DNA of 64,000 nucleotides from DATFVA01 sp963815785 (GCA_963815785.1 CAWFHZ010000002.1:1-64000); one strand, 5' to 3'; positions 9,644 through 19,146 are shown, counted from the stretch's first letter. The notes: a model not told the origin generated them from the sequence alone. Translations and numbers: made by a program.

Positions 9644-9668
9644 AAAAAACCCCGCACAGTGTGCAGGG
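9644..9668 (-). terminator. Rho-independent terminator of the oxidoreductase operon
   Basis: On the minus strand an eight-pair stem (CCCTGCAC/GTGCGGGG, one G-U pair, three-base loop) is followed by six Ts. It lies about 80 bases after the stop of the 89-residue gene and closes that operon before the toxin-antitoxin pair. Confidence 0.85.
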
Positions 9669-9745
9669 TTTTAACACTTTTTTGCAAAAGGACGTTACCA
9701 TTTTGTCCTTAGTTTTTCACATCATAATTTTAATTTGAAAGAATT

Positions 9746-10015
9746 TTATCCATCAATATTATTAAAGCTCGAGGATATGCCGTCCATTGCCTGGGCTTTT
9801 ACATGAATTTCGTTCAGTTTCTGGATAATTCTCAGAACTGCTTCGCGCTTTTCTTCTACCAGATCCGTAACGAAACCGCGTACTTCGGGCATATTGCATT
9901 CATCCAGGATCCCCTCGTAAAAACGGACAATTGAGGTTTCCTTCCGAAGTGCTTCATTCAACATCGCGCAGGTGTTTCTGCAGGCGTGTCCGCATTTCAA
10001 TTCATTATCTACCAT
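9746..10015 (-). CDS. Small Cys/His-containing helical protein of the oxidoreductase operon
   Basis: An 89-residue protein. The N-terminus carries CGHACRNTC (C8, H10, C12, C16), a possible metal site. The rest looks like two amphipathic helices (ALRKETSIVRFYEGIL, VEEKREAVLRIIQKL) with E..Y/E spacing faintly like half of a ferritin-type bundle. I do not recognise the family. It is the last gene of the ferredoxin oxidoreductase operon, 29 bases after the gamma subunit and before the terminator. A role in electron transfer or assembly is possible but unproven. Confidence 0.65.
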   Translation of the reverse strand: MVDNELKCGHACRNTCAMLNEALRKETSIVRFYEGILDECNMPEVRGFVTDLVEEKREAVLRIIQKLNEIHVKAQAMDGISSSFNNIDG

Positions 10016-10044
10016 AATTTACCTCGTCCTGAATAATAAATTTG

Positions 10045-10611
10045 TTATACTGTTATATGTTCAGCTTCCTGAGCAAATTGTTTTCCTATCATCAAAGCCT
10101 GTTCATTTAACGGAATTAAATGATGATGTCTTTCAGGTAAAACCTTTTTGAGTGCTTTCAGAATGTTTTCCATCTTTACAATAGGTCGTTTTTCCAGGAA
10201 TGCACCGACAAGTATCATATTAGCTACCTGTCTTTTATTTAACTTCTTTGTTGCTTCTTCAACTGCCGGGAGTCCTAATATTTCAATATCAGTTCTTGTA
10301 GGCGGATTAATAATTCCTGATTGTTCATACAGTAAAAAGCCGCCCGGTTTAAGTGATTCTTCAAACTTATCAAGTGAGGGTTGGTTTAAAACTACTCCCG
10401 AATCGAATTTTGATAGTATCGGAGAACTTATTCTTGTATCACTCACAATTACAGTACAGTTTGCTGTACCGCCTCTCATCTCGGGGCCATAAGAAGGCAT
10501 CCAGCTTACTTCTTTATTTTCAATCATCGCAGCGTAAGCTATAATTTGTCCCATCGAAAGGATTCCCTGTCCTCCGAAACCTGCAAATATTATTTCCTGA
10601 GATTTCTGCAT
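10045..10611 (-). CDS. korC: 2-oxoacid:ferredoxin oxidoreductase, gamma subunit
   Basis: A 188-residue gamma-type subunit. GFGGQGILSMGQ at the N-terminus and SYGPEMRGGTANC are signatures of this subunit in pyruvate, 2-oxoglutarate and branched-chain 2-oxoacid oxidoreductases. It belongs to the enzyme that oxidises a 2-oxoacid and CoA to acyl-CoA and CO2, passing electrons to ferredoxin, or the reverse. Gene order is ferredoxin, alpha, beta, gamma, the usual four-subunit arrangement. The symbol assumes a 2-oxoglutarate or related substrate; VorC is the alternative. Confidence 0.9.
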   Translation of the reverse strand: MQKSQEIIFAGFGGQGILSMGQIIAYAAMIENKEVSWMPSYGPEMRGGTANCTVIVSDTRISSPILSKFDSGVVLNQPSLDKFEESLKPGGFLLYEQSGIINPPTRTDIEILGLPAVEEATKKLNKRQVANMILVGAFLEKRPIVKMENILKALKKVLPERHHHLIPLNEQALMIGKQFAQEAEHITV

Positions 10612-10649
10612 TTTAATAACCTTTAAAATTCATCATATAAAATTCTTAA

Positions 10650-11423
10650 TTATTTCTCAGCCTGCGGCACTTTAATGTCGCCAAGCGGATACATAGGAAA
10701 CATATCTTTTTCTACATAGTTGATAGTTTCCACCGGTGTCATTTTCCAACCTGATGGACAATTGGAAACAACTTCAATAAAGCTTGTTCCTTTATTCAGA
10801 TCCTGGTATTGGAATGCTTTGGTTAAAGCTTTCTTCAGTTTTCTTACAGCATTAGGTGTATGAACTGACTGCCTGGTTACATAATATGCACCCGGGAGAT
10901 TTGAAACCAGTTCAGTTATTTTTAAAGGATAACCAATTAATTTTTTATCTCTTCCGTAAGGTGAAGTTGATGTTACCATTCCCAGTAAGGATGTAGGAGC
11001 CATCTGTCCGCCGGTCATTCCATAAATAGCATTATTAATAAAAACAATAAGTAAATTTTCACCGCGGTTAACAGTATGTATAGTTTCGGCTGTTCCAATA
11101 GCCGCAAGATCACCGTCTCCCTGGTAAGAGAAAACATATTTATCGGGAAGCATTCTTTTAATTCCGGTTGCGACTGCACTTGCTCTTCCGTGCGCTGCTT
11201 CCTGCATATCTATATCCATATAATGATAAGCAAAAACTGAACAACCAACCGGGGCAACGCCTATTGTTTTATCCTGTATTCCAAGTTCTTCAACAACTTC
11301 CATCAATAATCTGTGCACAACACTGTGTCCGCATCCGGGACAGTAGTGAAAAACCGTATCAGTTAAAGTTGATGGTTTCTGATAAACAACTTCCATCCCT
11401 TCAATTACATCTAAAGTTTCCAT
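10650..11423 (-). CDS. korB: 2-oxoacid:ferredoxin oxidoreductase, beta subunit (TPP-binding)
   Basis: A 257-residue thiamine-diphosphate subunit. HYCPGCGHSVVHR near residue 27 is the conserved cysteine motif. GDGDLAAIG followed by NNAIYGMTGGQ forms the TPP/Mg binding signature (GDG...NN). It makes the active site together with the alpha subunit encoded just upstream (11-base gap). The short length and lack of a fused ferredoxin domain fit the four-subunit type. Confidence 0.93.
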   Translation of the reverse strand: METLDVIEGMEVVYQKPSTLTDTVFHYCPGCGHSVVHRLLMEVVEELGIQDKTIGVAPVGCSVFAYHYMDIDMQEAAHGRASAVATGIKRMLPDKYVFSYQGDGDLAAIGTAETIHTVNRGENLLIVFINNAIYGMTGGQMAPTSLLGMVTSTSPYGRDKKLIGYPLKITELVSNLPGAYYVTRQSVHTPNAVRKLKKALTKAFQYQDLNKGTSFIEVVSNCPSGWKMTPVETINYVEKDMFPMYPLGDIKVPQAEK

Positions 11424-11434
11424 TTTGTTTCCTT

Positions 11435-12532
11435 TTAATCCTGACTAATAGATTGTTTTTCAAGAATCGACTCAACCTCTGCAAATATATCTTCCGGAGA
11501 AGGAATCATTCCTCCCATTCTACCTTTGAAGTAAACAGGCTTCTGACCTTCAACAGCAAGGCGAACATCTTCAACCATCTGACCTGCATTCATTTCAACA
11601 ACGAGGAAAAAATCAACCTGGTTGGCTAATTCTTTTAATCTGATATATGGGTAAGGATATAAAGTAATTGGTCTTAACAAGCCAAGTTTGATTCCTTTTT
11701 CTCTTGCAAGATCAACTGCTTTCTGGCAAATTCTTGATGATAAACCGAATGCAACAAGCAGAACTTCTGCATCTTCTGTGTTGAACTCTTCGAATCTTAC
11801 TTCTTTCTGAAGCTCTTTATATTTATCCTGAAGATTAATATTTATCTGTTCCATTTTTTCAGGCTGAATAAAAAGTGAAGTGATAATATTTCTTTCACGA
11901 TCAGGAGTTTTTCCTACGGTCGTCCAGTCGTACTTCGTTTTTGGCAGTGAACCTGCAGGAGGAAGAACAACTTTCTCCATCATCTGTCCTAATGCACCAT
12001 CAGTTAAAATCATAGCAGGGTTGCGGTATTTTTCTGCAAGCCTGAAACCATCAAAAACAAAATCAGCCATTTCCTGAACTGATGCAGGTGCAAGCACGAT
12101 AAGATGATAATCACCGTGTCCGCCTCCTTTAACAGCCTGGAAATAATCTCCCTGTGAAGGCTGAATAGTTCCTAATCCGGGACCTCCGCGAACTACGTTT
12201 ACTACAAGACAAGGGAGCTGAGCTGATGCAATGTAGGATAAACCTTCCTGCATTAAGCTGATACCCGGGCTTGAAGATGAAGTCATTACTCTTGCTCCGG
12301 TACCTGCAGCACCGTAAATCATATTTATTGATGCAACTTCGCTTTCTGCCTGTAAAACTACTCCGCCTCGTTTAGGAACTTCCTGTTCAAAATATTCAAG
12401 AATTTCCGATTGAGGAGTAATAGGGTAACCGAAGTATCCATCCATACCTGCTCTGATAGCTGCTTCAGCAAGAGCTTCATTACCTTTCATTAAACGAATA
12501 TCTTCGTTATTTGTATTTTCTTTATTGTTCAT
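11435..12532 (-). CDS. korA: 2-oxoacid:ferredoxin oxidoreductase, alpha subunit
   Basis: A 365-residue alpha subunit. MKGNEALAEAAIRAG and GYPITPQSEI are typical of the pyrimidine-binding domain, and SSPGISLMQEGLSY follows. A C-terminal transketolase-like domain (LLVAFGLSSR, LGLLRPITLYP) is present. It pairs with the TPP subunit downstream. Sequence features resemble both VorB (branched-chain) and KorA proteins, so the substrate cannot be fixed. In Chlorobi relatives such enzymes can serve the reductive TCA cycle, but most heterotrophic Ignavibacteria use them oxidatively. Confidence 0.92.
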   Translation of the reverse strand: MNNKENTNNEDIRLMKGNEALAEAAIRAGMDGYFGYPITPQSEILEYFEQEVPKRGGVVLQAESEVASINMIYGAAGTGARVMTSSSSPGISLMQEGLSYIASAQLPCLVVNVVRGGPGLGTIQPSQGDYFQAVKGGGHGDYHLIVLAPASVQEMADFVFDGFRLAEKYRNPAMILTDGALGQMMEKVVLPPAGSLPKTKYDWTTVGKTPDRERNIITSLFIQPEKMEQININLQDKYKELQKEVRFEEFNTEDAEVLLVAFGLSSRICQKAVDLAREKGIKLGLLRPITLYPYPYIRLKELANQVDFFLVVEMNAGQMVEDVRLAVEGQKPVYFKGRMGGMIPSPEDIFAEVESILEKQSISQD

Positions 12533-12552
12533 AACAAACCTTTATTATTCAA

Positions 12553-12810
12553 TTAACCAATAACTTCAGCTGTCTTTGCGTTTTTCTTTAATGCTGATTT
12601 GGGCTGGCGGTAAACAGTTATCGCCGCTTCTGGGCATACTAAGGCACAATTAACACACCCTGTGCAATTATCGTGTATTAATTCTACGTACCGGTAACCC
12701 GCTTTGTTTATATGAGATGATAATCCGAGGCTTTCCTGAGGGCATGCAACAATGCATAATTCACATCCTTTGCATACAACCCCGTCAATTATTACCGTTC
12801 CTTTAATCAT
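12553..12810 (-). CDS. korD: 2-oxoacid:ferredoxin oxidoreductase, ferredoxin (delta) subunit
   Basis: An 85-residue 2[4Fe-4S] ferredoxin with CKGCELCIVACP and CTGCVNCALVCP, both complete CxxCxxCxxxCP motifs. It is the first gene of the operon, 20 bases before the alpha subunit, with CTGGAG ahead of its ATG. It would carry electrons from the TPP active site to the soluble ferredoxin pool. Confidence 0.93.
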   Translation of the reverse strand: MIKGTVIIDGVVCKGCELCIVACPQESLGLSSHINKAGYRYVELIHDNCTGCVNCALVCPEAAITVYRQPKSALKKNAKTAEVIG

Positions 12811-13093
12811 TTTTTCTCCAGTTTCTTAATCAGACTTTGTCTTAGTTAGACAACATATATGCCAGCCAGAGCAAATTTTTAAAGCGTCTTTTTGTGCGTT
12901 ATAGCTATTAATTAGTTATTAACATTTTCAGAAGTAAGAAGGGGTGTAGAATTCTATTTTTATTAATGGGAAGGTGGAATGTGAAAAAATGTAGAGATTT
13001 TCACCATTTTTAAAGATTTTATATGATTTAAAGTTAGCAAAGAGGAAATTGACAAGTCGGAGTGATAGTAACTAAGACAGCGAATTGCGAAAG
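12811..13093. other. Intergenic region, promoter side of the oxidoreductase operon
   Basis: No gene is visible in this stretch. It must contain the minus-strand promoter for the oxidoreductase operon. A TTTG and a TATATGTTG-like element lie about 70-45 bases upstream of the ferredoxin start, but they are only a loose match to the TAnnTTTG consensus, so I do not annotate them separately. Confidence 0.4.
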
Positions 13094-13131
13094 AAAAAGT
13101 CCGGAATTTTCATTAAAAAATTCCGGACTTT
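13091..13131 (-). terminator. Strong hairpin terminator after the macroglobulin gene
   Basis: A perfect 15-bp inverted repeat (13096-13110 with 13117-13131, loop CATTAA) whose core is GTCCGGAAT. On the minus strand it is followed by CTTTCTT-type pyrimidines. It starts 26 bases past the macroglobulin stop codon. Confidence 0.85.
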
Positions 13132-13156
13132 CTAACATCAATTCACCTCAGGATAT

Positions 13157-16100
13157 TTATTCATCCAGTACACTTATTTTAACAGTTGAGCTATTTCCTC
13201 CGACTTCCGGGTAATACATTAAGTAAGCCTGTGCGGCGGGAACTGTATATTCGCCGGGCATTTGAGCTTTAATGATATATGAGAATTCCATCTTATCTGT
13301 AACGTTAGTTACAAAGAAAGCCACCTTTTCATCGCGGTATTCTTTATCAGCGTAGAACCATATCCACGGTCTGTAATCCCAATAGTTATAATACTTGTAG
13401 TTGTTTTCACCTTCTATTTCAAAGTTTTGTTCATCTTTCACCGCTTCAAATCCGGAAGGCAGCATATCTTCAAGAATAAAATATTGAAGGTCATTGTCTT
13501 TTGTGTCAACATAAGTTTTAACAAAAATATTATCTCCGGATTTTACTTCACCTACCAGCGGAACTTTCCTATAGATGATTCTGTCCTTTGTTTGTTCAGG
13601 TCTCAGAATGAAGTATTCTCTTTTAACATTAAAGCTGTTTACTTTCTCGTAAGCGCTTTTGTTTTTTGTGTAGTACTGATTGATTCCTGAGAAATAGACT
13701 TTCCCGTTACCGCTCTTTACTAATTTAATTACATTTTCACCTTTGTGAAGATTATTATCTTTTAATCCCGACAGGTTAAATGTTTTTGTTTCTTTGAAAA
13801 TATCTTCCTTTGTAAAATGCTGATTTGTTATCTGTTCTCCGTTAACATAAACGGTTATGTTGTAGTCCGGATCTAGTTCGTTTGTTGTTTTAAGATAGTC
13901 AGCCAGGGCAAAAATTACTGCTGCAGTTTCCTGCGTTGATCTCCAGGAAAATCCCTGCTTCTGTTGCAGGAGCCATCTTACGGTTTTACCGATTAAAACA
14001 GAATTTGAATTTGTTTTCAATAAAGCTTTGAGAACAAAGGCTGTAGTCTGAACTTTATCATCCTGCCAGCTGTAATGCCATTCTTTTCCGCCCCAGTATG
14101 CAAATCTATCTTCACTGTGAGCCATTCTTTCAAGTTTATTTGCTGTTGCCGAAGCAAGTGAATTATTGTTAATATCTTTTAATGCAACAGTTAACAGCGC
14201 AAGTGAATATGCATTTAAATCACTATCCAGAAGATTTTTAATTTTCTTGTTTATTTCTGCATAATCTCCCGAACTATACTTCATTGCAGTTGCCATTGAG
14301 TAAAGCATAAATGAAAGAGTAGTTTCGTCTACAGCATCGGATTTTTCTATTTGTTGCCTGAGATTTTCAATACCTCTTGAATAAATATTATTATCAACAG
14401 GAAATCCGGCGCTCTTTGAAAGAGTCATTCCGTAGATAACGTAAGCAGTCATATAAGGATGAGTTTTATCATTTGTCCACCATCCCCATCCACCGTCATC
14501 GTGCTGAAAGTTGTACAGTCTTTTTAATCCGGCATCCACCATTTTCGGTAATTCTTCTATTGTTGAATATTTCAGTGGAGCGTCAACACCTTTAAAAGTA
14601 TTTGCTACAATTATCGTGGGTAAAAAACGGCTCATTGTCTGTTCAACACAACCGTAAGGATAACCAACCAGGTCGTCCAGGGCTTTCAGTATTGTTCCTG
14701 CAAGTGAAGGACTCAAATTGAATTCGAGTTTTGCGGTTCTTAGATCAACATCACCGGGGATTCTGAATTTCAGCTCTTCGGATTTATTGAAATCATCAAA
14801 ATCAGAAACAAGTGGATTTGTTTCGCGTATTCCTTGAGGAAGTATTGGTACTTTTAGTTCCATAGCATCTGATTCTTCATTTGTTAAAGCCCGGGCAGTT
14901 AACTTAGCTTCACCCATTGGATTGATTACTTTAACAGTCCAGTCAATTCTAAGTTCACCGTTTTTATCAATAATAATTTCATAAACACCGTTCTTATCCT
15001 TATTTATTTTAGGATCATATCCTTTACTGTTTACTTTTGAGCCAACCAATTCCACATTGTTCGCATCGAATGTGATTTTTGTTTTCTTCTTTTCATCCAG
15101 GTAATTATGCACAATGGTTGAAACGGTCATTTCATCACCTTCACGGAAAAAGCGCGGGGTTTCCATTCTTACCAATAGATCTTTTCGGGAAATAATTTTA
15201 TCCGTCTGCTCACCGACTTCCGTTTCTTTTGTCACTCCCCGCACTGTCGTTCTCCAGGTTGTAAGATTATCAGGTATCTTAAAGGATACTTTAGCTTCAC
15301 CATTTTTATCCGTAATTATATCAGCCTTCCAGATCAAAGCATCAACAAAATTTGAACGGACTGCAGCCTCAACGTAATTATCTTTTGCTTTCTTTTCTGA
15401 TTTCATCATCATTCCATCAGCTCTCGGTGCATTCACCACTAACTCTGATGCCTGGACATCCCTATCTGCTGCAAACTGATTACCTCCCGCCGGGCTAATA
15501 ATTTGAGGCTTTTCTATTTCAAAATTATGTTCAACAGATTTTTCATTTATTTTGATATTAGTTATTAAAGTCAGGTCATGCCCGTTACCTGAGATATACA
15601 GATCATAAGTACCTATGACTATATTTCCTATTTTATAGTTACCGTTGGAATCTGTCAGAGCGGTATAATAATATTTTTCACTTGTAAGAATAACATAGAT
15701 ATCTTTGGCGGCAGTATTGCTCTCTTTGATTTTAACTTTTCCAAACAGTGTTCCCTTTTTAAGATTCGATTCATCTTTGTTTTTATCTTTGAAATAATTT
15801 TTATCGATGTATGTTACCTCACGACTACTGCTGCTGAAATTACTGTATTGCAAGGAACTGTATGTTGGGATATATGAATATGCCGGTGCATAAAAGAAAG
15901 ATTGTATCCCCGGTGTTTCATCTTCTTTTATCGCGTAAATGCTTTCATCAATAATTCCGAAAGATAAATCAGTGTTGATAACAGGATTCCCCTTATAATC
16001 TTTTACGGAAACAAGATATTCAGCACTCTCCCCGGGTTTAAAAATGTTCTTTGTAGGATGCAGGGTAATATCAAGAAATTTATCTTTTGCAAGAACACCA

Positions 16101-18148
16101 ACAAGTTTGCTTGTATTATAAAACTGTCTGTCTTTCAGATAACAAACGGAAATATTAAAGCTTGGTGAAAACCTGTCTGTAAGTTTTTCACGAACAGTGA
16201 AACTATTTCCTTCAATTTTATATTTCTTATACTTAAGGAATATATCAGATTCGTAAGTGAGTAAAAGTTCTGTATTAGTTGTTGGAAGAAAAATATAAGC
16301 AATAAGACTATCCCCTTTATCATAAGCGTCTTTATCAGTTACAATTTCCAAACCGGAACCGGTTCTTCCATAATAGTAATTATTTATATCTCCCACATAA
16401 AATGATGAGCTGGAAGTAATTTCCCTGTCTTTACTATCATGTGCTTTAACAGTGTAAGTGTAGTATCCTTCACTTAAATTTACCGTGGTATAAGGGACTG
16501 AGGCTTTGCCATGATCATCAGTTCTGCCGTGGAGAACATCAACTTTGTCCTTGTTATAATTTGTGCGGGGATTAGAATAATTAACTAGTATTTCAAAATC
16601 AGTCTGAATCGGGTTATCCGAAAAATCATTTGCATTTACCCGGAGATTTACAGTTTTACCCCTCTCAACAAAGTAGCGATCGGGAGAAGTGAAAATTGAA
16701 AATGAACCTCTTGTAACATAAACTTCTGAAGATCCGGAAATTACACGACGAGAGGCATCCTTTACTTCTGCAGTTATGATGTAAACATAATCATACTGAA
16801 CGTCTTCAGAAATTTTATAACTGAATTCATATTTTCCATCATCATTTAATGAACCCGTTTCCTGGGAAACAAGCTGTTGCTCACCGCTGTAATACATGTT
16901 TTTAGAAGAATAGGAACGATAGAACCAGTTGTATTCCGACCAATACCACCATGGTCTCCAATATTGTTTTTTATAAATATTCAAGGTTACTTCGCCATTA
17001 GTAACAGGGGAACCAAAGTAATAATCCGCTGTTACTGTACCATCAATTATATCTTTGCTTGCATAATTTTTTGAACCTGTATTCACTTCAACTTTGTACT
17101 CCGGTTTTTTGTACTCTTCCACCGAAAATGAACCGGCATAATTGTTCTGGCCATTGGAAACAGATATTGAGTAAGTTCCGAGTTCTGCATCATCATCAAG
17201 AACAAAATCCGAGTTAAGTGTTCCGAATTCATTAGTCGTGAGGTCTGCAGAGAACACTTCTTTCTGTTTTGGAGATTTAATGGTAACGGAAAATTTCTCA
17301 TAAGGAACATTATTTATCTCATTTCCACTTTTTTCCCGCATTATGGCTTTAAAGAATACTTTTTGACCCGGTCTGTATACCGGCTGGTTTGTATAGATAT
17401 AAGCTGTGTAGTATTTCGAGTTCCCATTACTAAAGTAAAAGTAAGGATCGCTTAAAATTGTCTCCTCACCAGCCTGAGCAATTAGTATGGGGGAATTAAT
17501 GTTCTGAGATTTCAGCTTATCCATATCAAATAGAACAATGCCGTCATTATCAGAAACCTGGTTTGTAATAAGTTTGCCTTCGCTGTACAGGGATATTCTG
17601 CTTTTTAAAATGAACTCGCTAGTTTGTGCATTTGCTACATAGGCAAGTACTTGTTTTCTGCTGTTTTTGTAAACCAGGGACAAATCTGATACAACGATTC
17701 CGCAGTATGCAACCTGGTTGTTCCTCATTGCCTGCAGAATATAAATCCCGGCCTCCTTAATTTTTCCCACCGTAAGATTATTATTGCCATAATTATTTGA
17801 TGAAATGTAACCCGTCCATTCTTTTTTCAGGGAAGTGTACTTAAGCAGAACCTCTTTTCTTGCCCCGAAAATATCAAAGGCGTACCGCATATTGTTTTTA
17901 TTTATAGAAGAGAAAAATTCTACCGGGTCTTCAATCTTGAGCAGCCTGAATTTGAATGTCCCATTGTTTCCTCCGTAGTTATAAAGATTTACGGTGACCA
18001 TATTGCCCGGAGAAAATGTGGTGTAGTTAGAAAGATAAAAATTATCATTTATGTTTAAGACTTTCTGATCTGAACTACCCAGGAAGAAGGGTAATAGAAA
18101 AGTGATAAGAAATAAAAATCGCTGCCCGCTTGAAGATGAATAAATCAT
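13157..18148 (-). CDS. Alpha-2-macroglobulin family protein with thioester motif
   Basis: A 1663-residue secreted protein. I choose the ATG at 18148 because GAGGAG lies six bases upstream and a signal peptide (GQRFLFLITFLLPFFLG) follows at once; an upstream ATG at 18181 lacks this. Repeated MG-like beta domains include YTNQPVYRPGQKV (MG2/3 type). A carboxypeptidase-regulatory/CnaB-like insert (LFGKVKIKES, DSNGNYKIGNI) precedes the bait-like region. The A2M core has DLLVRMETPRFF. The thioester motif GCVEQ is at residues 1166-1170 in an alpha/alpha toroid, so it should form the Cys-Gln thioester. Bacterial homologues trap proteases in the periplasm; there is no lipobox cysteine and no pbpC partner here. 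Confidence 0.92.
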   Translation of the reverse strand: MIYSSSSGQRFLFLITFLLPFFLGSSDQKVLNINDNFYLSNYTTFSPGNMVTVNLYNYGGNNGTFKFRLLKIEDPVEFFSSINKNNMRYAFDIFGARKEVLLKYTSLKKEWTGYISSNNYGNNNLTVGKIKEAGIYILQAMRNNQVAYCGIVVSDLSLVYKNSRKQVLAYVANAQTSEFILKSRISLYSEGKLITNQVSDNDGIVLFDMDKLKSQNINSPILIAQAGEETILSDPYFYFSNGNSKYYTAYIYTNQPVYRPGQKVFFKAIMREKSGNEINNVPYEKFSVTIKSPKQKEVFSADLTTNEFGTLNSDFVLDDDAELGTYSISVSNGQNNYAGSFSVEEYKKPEYKVEVNTGSKNYASKDIIDGTVTADYYFGSPVTNGEVTLNIYKKQYWRPWWYWSEYNWFYRSYSSKNMYYSGEQQLVSQETGSLNDDGKYEFSYKISEDVQYDYVYIITAEVKDASRRVISGSSEVYVTRGSFSIFTSPDRYFVERGKTVNLRVNANDFSDNPIQTDFEILVNYSNPRTNYNKDKVDVLHGRTDDHGKASVPYTTVNLSEGYYTYTVKAHDSKDREITSSSSFYVGDINNYYYGRTGSGLEIVTDKDAYDKGDSLIAYIFLPTTNTELLLTYESDIFLKYKKYKIEGNSFTVREKLTDRFSPSFNISVCYLKDRQFYNTSKLVGVLAKDKFLDITLHPTKNIFKPGESAEYLVSVKDYKGNPVINTDLSFGIIDESIYAIKEDETPGIQSFFYAPAYSYIPTYSSLQYSNFSSSSREVTYIDKNYFKDKNKDESNLKKGTLFGKVKIKESNTAAKDIYVILTSEKYYYTALTDSNGNYKIGNIVIGTYDLYISGNGHDLTLITNIKINEKSVEHNFEIEKPQIISPAGGNQFAADRDVQASELVVNAPRADGMMMKSEKKAKDNYVEAAVRSNFVDALIWKADIITDKNGEAKVSFKIPDNLTTWRTTVRGVTKETEVGEQTDKIISRKDLLVRMETPRFFREGDEMTVSTIVHNYLDEKKKTKITFDANNVELVGSKVNSKGYDPKINKDKNGVYEIIIDKNGELRIDWTVKVINPMGEAKLTARALTNEESDAMELKVPILPQGIRETNPLVSDFDDFNKSEELKFRIPGDVDLRTAKLEFNLSPSLAGTILKALDDLVGYPYGCVEQTMSRFLPTIIVANTFKGVDAPLKYSTIEELPKMVDAGLKRLYNFQHDDGGWGWWTNDKTHPYMTAYVIYGMTLSKSAGFPVDNNIYSRGIENLRQQIEKSDAVDETTLSFMLYSMATAMKYSSGDYAEINKKIKNLLDSDLNAYSLALLTVALKDINNNSLASATANKLERMAHSEDRFAYWGGKEWHYSWQDDKVQTTAFVLKALLKTNSNSVLIGKTVRWLLQQKQGFSWRSTQETAAVIFALADYLKTTNELDPDYNITVYVNGEQITNQHFTKEDIFKETKTFNLSGLKDNNLHKGENVIKLVKSGNGKVYFSGINQYYTKNKSAYEKVNSFNVKREYFILRPEQTKDRIIYRKVPLVGEVKSGDNIFVKTYVDTKDNDLQYFILEDMLPSGFEAVKDEQNFEIEGENNYKYYNYWDYRPWIWFYADKEYRDEKVAFFVTNVTDKMEFSYIIKAQMPGEYTVPAAQAYLMYYPEVGGNSSTVKISVLDE

Positions 18149-18181
18149 TACTGGCTCCTCGTTTATTTTCGGGTTATACAT

Positions 18182-18532
18182 AGCAAGATAAAAAAAGTGC
18201 CCGGTTCAAGAAACATTTTTTACCTATCTATAAAAGATGGTCAATCAGATTATTCCCAGTATTATCTGCAAAAATCATTTGTTTTATGGAATACAAAGTT
18301 AACATAAATGAGAGTAATTATTCATCAATTCATTTCTGGTTTAAATCCTCTAAACAATTGAAAACAAAGGACTTATACTGATTTGATCAGTGTCTCATTT
18401 TACCAGAATGTGATTCTAAAGCTTTATAATTGGTTGCAGTATTCATATGTTTATAGTTATGAAAAGTCGACTTAAACACTAAAATAGTCGATTATTCCGG
18501 ATAGACTATAACCGGTCACAATTGAAGAAATG
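18182..18532. other. Divergent intergenic region
   Basis: No gene is found between the macroglobulin start and the RlpA promoter. It holds a perfect 10-base palindrome AAGTCGACTT at 18464-18473 and a related AGTCGA about 20 bases on, possibly an operator. The minus-strand promoter of the macroglobulin gene must lie here, but I cannot place it with confidence. Confidence 0.4.
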
Positions 18533-18567
18533 TTTGTTGTAACTGCACACGGGGTAGTCTAATTTTG
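18533..18567 (+). promoter_or_regulatory. Bacteroidetes-type promoter of the RlpA-like gene
   Basis: TTTGTTG at 18533-18539 and TAATTTTG at 18560-18567 match the -33 and -7 (TAnnTTTG) elements with 20-23 bases between them. The expected transcription start near 18573 lies after the in-frame TTG at 18565 and before the ATG at 18589, which supports the ATG as the true start. Confidence 0.55.
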
Positions 18568-18588
18568 TATTACAAAAAACTACTAACA

Positions 18589-19092
18589 ATGATTGAGGTG
18601 ATATTGAAGTTAATAACAAGAATATCGATTGTGGGCATTTTAGCTTTACTGGTTGGATTTACAATAGTTAAGACAGAAGTTAGCAGCGTTACAGAACCAG
18701 TAATGAATACAAATTCGGCAACTGCAGAAGAGAGTCTTGTTGAAACATCAGCAATATCTTATATAGATAAGGGTCTTATGACAGCTTCATGGTACGGACC
18801 AAAATTCCATGGAAGGAAAACAGCTAACGGTGAAATTTACGATCAAATGGCTTTTACAGCTGCACATAAACAGCTGAGGTTCGGAACTTTACTTAAAATA
18901 ACAAACCCCCGTAACGATAAAGAAGTTATCGTCCGGATAAATGACCGCGGACCTTACATTGGAGGCAGACAACTTGATTTGTCTAAAGCGGCAGCTCTTC
19001 AGCTTGGTATGATGAAGAGAGGAGTTATGAAAGTAAGAGTAGAGCAGGTTAGCCTTAAAGGTGTAAACTTCCCTGTTATCACACTGAACTGA
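18589..19092 (+). CDS. rlpA: RlpA-like septal ring lytic transglycosylase family protein (double-psi beta-barrel)
   Basis: A 167-residue protein from the ATG at 18589. An N-terminal hydrophobic helix (SIVGILALLVGFTIV) acts as signal or anchor. A low-complexity linker follows, then the RlpA double-psi beta-barrel: TASWYGPKFHGRKTANGE, RFGTLLKITNP, VRINDRGPY and DLSKAAALQLG. RlpA proteins cleave denuded peptidoglycan strands or bind at the septum. There is no SPOR domain, so septal targeting by that route is not expected. It is monocistronic, with its own promoter and terminator. Confidence 0.9.
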   Translation: MIEVILKLITRISIVGILALLVGFTIVKTEVSSVTEPVMNTNSATAEESLVETSAISYIDKGLMTASWYGPKFHGRKTANGEIYDQMAFTAAHKQLRFGTLLKITNPRNDKEVIVRINDRGPYIGGRQLDLSKAAALQLGMMKRGVMKVRVEQVSLKGVNFPVITLN

Positions 19093-19116
19093 TACCTTTA
19101 TTTATACAACTAAATT

Positions 19117-19146
19117 AAAACCCGGTATTATCTGCCGGGTTTTTTA
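19117..19146 (+). terminator. Terminator of the RlpA-like gene
   Basis: AAAACCCGG and CCGGGTTTT flank a short loop and are followed by a T-run, 25 bases after the stop codon. Confidence 0.9.

Noticed and set aside
18565..18588. TTG start giving an eight-residue longer RlpA-like protein
   Set aside because: The TTG lies within the promoter -7 element (18560-18567), so the codon would not be in the mRNA. The ATG at 18589 is preferred.
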